Shown here piece after piece: positions 33,260-36,600 of a DNA stretch of 36,600 bases. Position 1 is the stretch's first letter. Every line of letters starts with the position of its first letter. The stretch is from Thauera butanivorans NBRC 103042. Its GTDB lineage: Bacteria > Pseudomonadota > Gammaproteobacteria > Burkholderiales > Rhodocyclaceae. The stretch spans positions 1 to 36,600 of the forward strand of contig NZ_BCUG01000055.1 in NCBI RefSeq assembly GCF_001591165.1, read 5' to 3'. The translations under genes and the position numbers were made by a program. The notes under the pieces are model-generated. The model had not been told where the DNA came from. It ran no database searches and saw only the letters and a list, made by a program, of their open reading frames with translations.

Positions 33260-35473
33260 ATGAAGCTGCTGTCCGCACTGCGCGACTCCCTGTCCGCCCT
33301 GCTCCTTACCGCCGCCATCGCCTGTACCACGGCCCCCGTCCAGGCCCAGACCGCCTACGAGGCCAAGCTGGCGCCCGAAGTGAACACCGCCCCCGCGCTG
33401 TGCGACTACGTTCCCTGTAGCGAGGTGCTGCCCGGCGCGACGAGCTTTTCCGAGCGCAAGGGCCAGCCTTTCTACGTCGAGGGTTATGCCGAGGAGAACG
33501 GTACGCGCAAGCTGGTCGGCTACGTCGTGCTGTCGACCGACGTCACCGACACGCCGGCCTACTCCGGCAAGCCGGTGATCACGCTGATCGGCCTGACCCC
33601 CGACGGCCACTTCGCCGGCATCAAGATCCTCAAGCACTCCGAACCCATCCTGCTGCTCGGCATTCCCGAGTCCGCGCTGATCAAGTTCAACGACCAGTAC
33701 CTGGGCAAGTTCGTCGGCGACAACATCGAGATCGGCCGCTCCCGCCCCGACGAGGACATCATCGGCCTGGATGCGATCTCCGGCGCCACCGTGACGGTCA
33801 TCGCCCAGAACCAGGTGATGATGATGTCGGGTGCGGCAGTCGGCCGCCAGGTCGGCATCCTCGAAGCGACCGTGCGTCCGCAGGCGAGCTTCGTCGACCA
33901 CGGCCGTGCGCTCGACTGGAACACCATGGTCAAGGAAGGCGTGGTCCAACGCCTGGCGGTGATGCCCGAGCAGGTCGGCCTCGAGCGCAGCAGCGAACCC
34001 TTCATCGAGCTGTGGTACGGCTATCTGAACCACCCCGAAGTCGGCCGCGCGATCATGGGCGAGACCGGCTGGCGCTCGCTGATGAGCCGGCTGGCCGAAG
34101 GCGAGCATGCGCTGTTCGTGATCCGCACCCGCGGCAACGAATCCTTCAAGGGCTCGGGCTTCGTGCGCGGCGGCATCTACGACCGCATCCAGGTCCGCCA
34201 GGGCCAGGACGCCTTCACCTTCCGCGACCTCGACTACCTGAACCTGTACGGCCTCGCCGCGCCCGGCGCACCGGCCTTCAACGAATCCGGCATCTTCATC
34301 ATCCGTTCGCCGGCCTTCTCCGGCGCCTTCCCGTGGAAGTTCATCTTCCTCGGCAACCGCGTCGACCGGGCGACGGGAGCACGCACCTTCGTGAACTTCG
34401 ACCAGGAATACTGGCTGCCCGCAAGCTATCTCGAAGGTGGTCGCCCGGTGGTGAAGAAACCGGATGCGCCCTGGATGCGGGTGTGGAAGACCCGCGCCGT
34501 GGAGATCGGCCTGTTCGCCGCACTGTTGCTTGCCGTAGCCGTGGTCTACGGCAACCGCGACGCGCTGACGCGGCGCTCGACGCGCAAGAACAAGTGGCCG
34601 GTCAACGCCTTCAAATACACCTTCTGGGTGATCAGCATCGTCTTCGTCGGTTTCGGTCTGCTCGCACAGCCCTCGATCACCCAGGTGCTGACCTGGTTCC
34701 ATTCGCTGCTGTTTCAGTGGAAATGGGAGCTGTTCCTGACCGATCCCTTCATCTTCCTGTTCTGGATCTTCATCATCCTCACCACTTTCGTGTGGGGCCG
34801 GGGACTGTTCTGCGGCTGGATGTGCCCCTTTGGCTCGCTGTCGGAGCTGATCCACAAGGTGGCCGAAGCGATCGGCCTCAAGCGCTTCCAGTTCGAGCTG
34901 CCGATGAAGTGGCACAACCGCCTGAAGTGGGTCAAGTACGTGGTGTTCTTCGTCCTGCTGGCAGTATCGGTGTTCTCGATGGGCTTGGCCGAGATGCTGG
35001 CCGAGGTTGAGCCGTTCAAGACCACCTTCCTCGTCGGCATGTTCAACCGCGCCTGGCCCTACACCTTGTTCGTGGCGGTGCTGCTCGGCCTGTCGATCTT
35101 CATGGAGCGGCCGTTCTGCAAGTACCTGTGCCCGCTCGGCGCCTCGCTGGCGATGCCTTCGACCTTCCGCTGGTTCGGCCTCAAGCGCAAGCAGGAATGC
35201 AGCACCTGCAAGGCCTGCGCAGTGGGCTGCGGTTCGCTGGCGATCGACGAGCACGGCCGCATCGACCATCGCGAATGCATGCACTGCCTCGACTGCATGG
35301 TCCTCTACACCGACGAGAACACCTGCCCGCCGCTGGCGCAGGAGCGCAAGCGCCGCACCAAGGCCGGCCTGCCGCTGACGCCGATCGGCAAGGACGGCTA
35401 CTACATCCCGATCCAGCCGGCGCCAGCCGCCCAAGGCCTGAGCGCCGTCGCATCGACGAGGAGCGCATCATGA
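33260..35473 (+). CDS. nosR: NosR, flavin/iron-sulfur membrane protein for N2O respiration
   Basis: NosR is a membrane-bound electron donor and regulator needed for NosZ activity. A signal peptide (LSALLLTAAIACTTAPVQAQ) precedes a periplasmic FMN-binding domain with the flavinylation motif DAISGATVT (Thr carries FMN by analogy). Several transmembrane helices follow (from about residue 415). The cytoplasmic polyferredoxin-like part has the CxxxCP pair CGWMCPFGS and CKYLCPLGAS, then two 4Fe-4S clusters (CSTCKACAVGC and CMHCLDCM). The length, about 737 residues, is typical. I chose ATG 33260, because GGAGAG lies 4 bases upstream and the predicted RNA start leaves no ribosome site for an ATG at 33248. 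Confidence 0.95.
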   Translation: MKLLSALRDSLSALLLTAAIACTTAPVQAQTAYEAKLAPEVNTAPALCDYVPCSEVLPGATSFSERKGQPFYVEGYAEENGTRKLVGYVVLSTDVTDTPAYSGKPVITLIGLTPDGHFAGIKILKHSEPILLLGIPESALIKFNDQYLGKFVGDNIEIGRSRPDEDIIGLDAISGATVTVIAQNQVMMMSGAAVGRQVGILEATVRPQASFVDHGRALDWNTMVKEGVVQRLAVMPEQVGLERSSEPFIELWYGYLNHPEVGRAIMGETGWRSLMSRLAEGEHALFVIRTRGNESFKGSGFVRGGIYDRIQVRQGQDAFTFRDLDYLNLYGLAAPGAPAFNESGIFIIRSPAFSGAFPWKFIFLGNRVDRATGARTFVNFDQEYWLPASYLEGGRPVVKKPDAPWMRVWKTRAVEIGLFAALLLAVAVVYGNRDALTRRSTRKNKWPVNAFKYTFWVISIVFVGFGLLAQPSITQVLTWFHSLLFQWKWELFLTDPFIFLFWIFIILTTFVWGRGLFCGWMCPFGSLSELIHKVAEAIGLKRFQFELPMKWHNRLKWVKYVVFFVLLAVSVFSMGLAEMLAEVEPFKTTFLVGMFNRAWPYTLFVAVLLGLSIFMERPFCKYLCPLGASLAMPSTFRWFGLKRKQECSTCKACAVGCGSLAIDEHGRIDHRECMHCLDCMVLYTDENTCPPLAQERKRRTKAGLPLTPIGKDGYYIPIQPAPAAQGLSAVASTRSAS

Positions 35474-35895
35474 TCGACCCCCGCAGCATGACCGAGCCGG
35501 TGGAGCCGCCCTACCCCGGCGGCGTCCTGGCGCACATCGGCGCCGAGATATGGGACCACCTGTGGCCCTGGAGCCGCAGCGGCTTCCAGCGCCAGCGCAC
35601 GATCCAGGCCGCCAGCCTGGCGATCGCGATCGCCGCCACCCTCGTCTGGGTGCTGGCGGCACTGGGCAACGACCTTGCCCCCAACACGATCATCGGCTGG
35701 TGGTTCGGCTGGAGCGTGTTCGAAGTCGTGGTCCGCCTCGGCTCCAAGCCCTACGTCAAGGAAGGCCCATGGTGGAGCCAGCGCTACCGCAAGGCGAGCG
35801 TGATGGACATGATCTGCTACGTCGGCTTCAAGAACCTGCTGATCGGCGCAACGCTGTTCATCGCCCTCAAGAGTCTCGGCCTGCTGGTGCTCTGA
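35470..35895 (+). CDS. uncharacterised small membrane protein between nosR and nosD
   Basis: A 141-residue protein with two hydrophobic stretches, ASLAIAIAATLVWVLAALGN near residue 46 and NLLIGATLFIALKSLGLLVL at the C-terminus, and an aromatic middle (GWWFGWSVFEVVVRLG, KEGPWWSQRY). The start ATG overlaps the nosR stop (ATGA), so it is translated with nosR. I do not recognise the family; it matches none of the standard nos genes (nosFYLX). Its place suggests a role in NosR or NosZ maturation or electron transfer. A terminator-like hairpin follows. Confidence 0.75.
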   Translation: MIDPRSMTEPVEPPYPGGVLAHIGAEIWDHLWPWSRSGFQRQRTIQAASLAIAIAATLVWVLAALGNDLAPNTIIGWWFGWSVFEVVVRLGSKPYVKEGPWWSQRYRKASVMDMICYVGFKNLLIGATLFIALKSLGLLVL

Positions 35896-35907
35896 GTCTT
35901 CCTCCGC

Positions 35908-35943
35908 ACGATCACCGTCCGTCCCCGCGGGCGGTGATCGTTT
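35908..35943 (+). terminator. hairpin terminator after the small membrane protein gene
   Basis: A 10-bp stem ACGATCACCG / CGGTGATCGT with a 14-base loop rich in C and G (35908-35941) is followed by TT. It lies 12 bases after the stop, ahead of the nosD promoter, so it would separate the nosR unit from nosD. Confidence 0.7.
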
Positions 35944-35986
35944 GCGACGCAGCCGGCGCCGCGGCCGCCAAGGGGCAGGTCCCCAC

Positions 35987-36028
35987 TTTGCCAAGATCAA
36001 GGCACACTGAGACATTGCGTCGCATAAT
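35987..36028 (+). promoter_or_regulatory. putative FNR/DNR-class II promoter of nosD
   Basis: TTTGCCAAGATCAA at 35987-36000 has a perfect right half-site (ATCAA), while its left half is degenerate. CATAAT at 36023-36028 is a good -10, with its centre 32 bp from the box centre. Transcription would start near 36035, about 22 bases before nosD. The weak left half makes this the least certain of the three nos boxes. Confidence 0.55.
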
Positions 36029-36056
36029 CGCCCCACGCTCAAGCACCGACGGATCA

Positions 36057-36600
36057 ATGCCTCTGCCCGCCCGCCTCTTTCGCCTTGCTGCAGCTCTTGC
36101 CTTGCTGGCCACACTCGCCCTGCCGGCTGCTGCCGCGGTGTGGCGGGTGAAGGCGGGCGAATCCATCCAGGCCGCGATCGACCGCGCCGCACCGGGCGAC
36201 ACCATCGAAGTCGAACGCGCCCGCTACGTCGAGAACCTGCTGATCACCCGGCCGCTGACGCTGCGCGGCATCGACCGCCCGACGATATCGGGCGGCCTGC
36301 GCGGCGACACCATCCGCATCAAGGCCGAGCACGTCACCATCGAAGGCCTTATCATCGCCGACTCCGGCGCCAGCCTGCGCGAGCAGAACGCCGGCATCTA
36401 CGTCTGGCCGGGTTCGCACCACACCGTGATACGCAACTGCGACTTCTCCTACACCTTGTTCGGGCTGTGGATCGAGCAGTCGAACGACGTGCTGATCGAA
36501 GGCAACCTGATCACCGGCAAGCGCGAGCTGCGCTCCTCGCAGCGCGGCAACGGCATCCAGCTCTACAACACGCGTCGCGCGCGCATCATCGGCAACAACA
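36057..36600 (+). CDS. nosD: NosD, copper-centre maturation protein (5' part only)
   Basis: The 3' end lies beyond the window. The visible 181 residues start with a Sec signal peptide (LAAALALLATLALPAAAAVW) and continue with the right-handed beta-helix (parallel-beta, carbohydrate-binding-like) repeats of NosD: VKAGESIQAAIDRAAPGDTI, IRPLT-like strands, and the block NAGIYVWPGSHHTVIRNCDF. NosD works with the NosF/NosY ABC transporter to assemble the CuZ site of NosZ. The downstream nosFYL genes are expected but not seen here. Confidence 0.92.
   Translation, partial: MPLPARLFRLAAALALLATLALPAAAAVWRVKAGESIQAAIDRAAPGDTIEVERARYVENLLITRPLTLRGIDRPTISGGLRGDTIRIKAEHVTIEGLIIADSGASLREQNAGIYVWPGSHHTVIRNCDFSYTLFGLWIEQSNDVLIEGNLITGKRELRSSQRGNGIQLYNTRRARIIGNN

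Noticed and set aside
33242-35434. Long open frame antisense to nosR
   Set aside because: Composition artefact of GC-rich third positions; nosR has intact cofactor motifs on the + strand.

Overview
The window comes from a GC-rich, Gram-negative, denitrifying betaproteobacterium, most likely of the Thauera/Azoarcus group. This assignment rests on the clade-I, Tat-exported nitrous oxide reductase gene order nosZ-nosR-orf-nosD, a RegB/RegA-type redox two-component system, a TonB-dependent siderophore system and overall codon use. No database search was possible, so genus is inference.

Layout. (1) 1-9.7 kb is a defence-type accessory region on the + strand. A small winged-helix regulator precedes a Type I restriction-modification operon (hsdR, hsdM, a DUF1016/YhcG-like PD-(D/E)XK nuclease, and an unusually long hsdS). 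Three further genes follow: two unrecognised proteins and a GNAT-like protein with a C-terminal membrane anchor. Debris of an AlbA/RecG-like ATP-binding protein lies at 9.9-10.5 kb. (2) 10.5-19.0 kb on the - strand is an iron-siderophore uptake operon. In transcription order it holds an AraC regulator, TonB receptor, Tat-type binding protein, two FecCD permeases, a FecE ATPase and a flavin-dependent monooxygenase. Fur-box-like sites precede the regulator and the receptor. (3) 19.0-19.4 kb holds fragments of an acyl-CoA synthetase and a chemotaxis receptor. (4) 19.5-20.9 kb (-) has a DMT-family exporter and a RegA-type response regulator. (5) 21.0-27.7 kb (+) is a complete ectoine/hydroxyectoine block, ectABCD followed without a break by the importer genes ehuBCDA. 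(6) 27.7-29.5 kb holds two divergent genes for related membrane proteins with a degenerate Lgt-like N-terminus and a TlpA thioredoxin domain. (7) 29.6-30.9 kb (-) is the RegB-type sensor kinase. (8) 31.0-36.6 kb (+) is nosZ, nosR, a small membrane protein gene and the 5' part of nosD, which runs off the window.

How it fits together. The nos genes respire N2O. NosZ is the periplasmic enzyme, NosR the flavin/iron-sulfur electron donor and maturation protein, and NosD a maturation factor. Three FNR/DNR-like boxes (before nosZ, nosR and nosD) each lie exactly 32 bp, centre to centre, from a plausible -10 hexamer. This is the class-II activator geometry and implies anaerobic/NO control. RegB and RegA are on the same strand in regB-to-regA order but are separated by about 8.6 kb containing the ectoine and TlpA genes, as if that block had been inserted between them. 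The ect/ehu block couples synthesis of osmoprotectants with their recapture.

The most novel-looking items are the three-gene unit behind the Type I system, the Lgt-like/TlpA fusion pair, the separated RegB/RegA pair, and the uncharacterised membrane protein between nosR and nosD. I saw no tRNA, rRNA, CRISPR array or intact insertion sequence.
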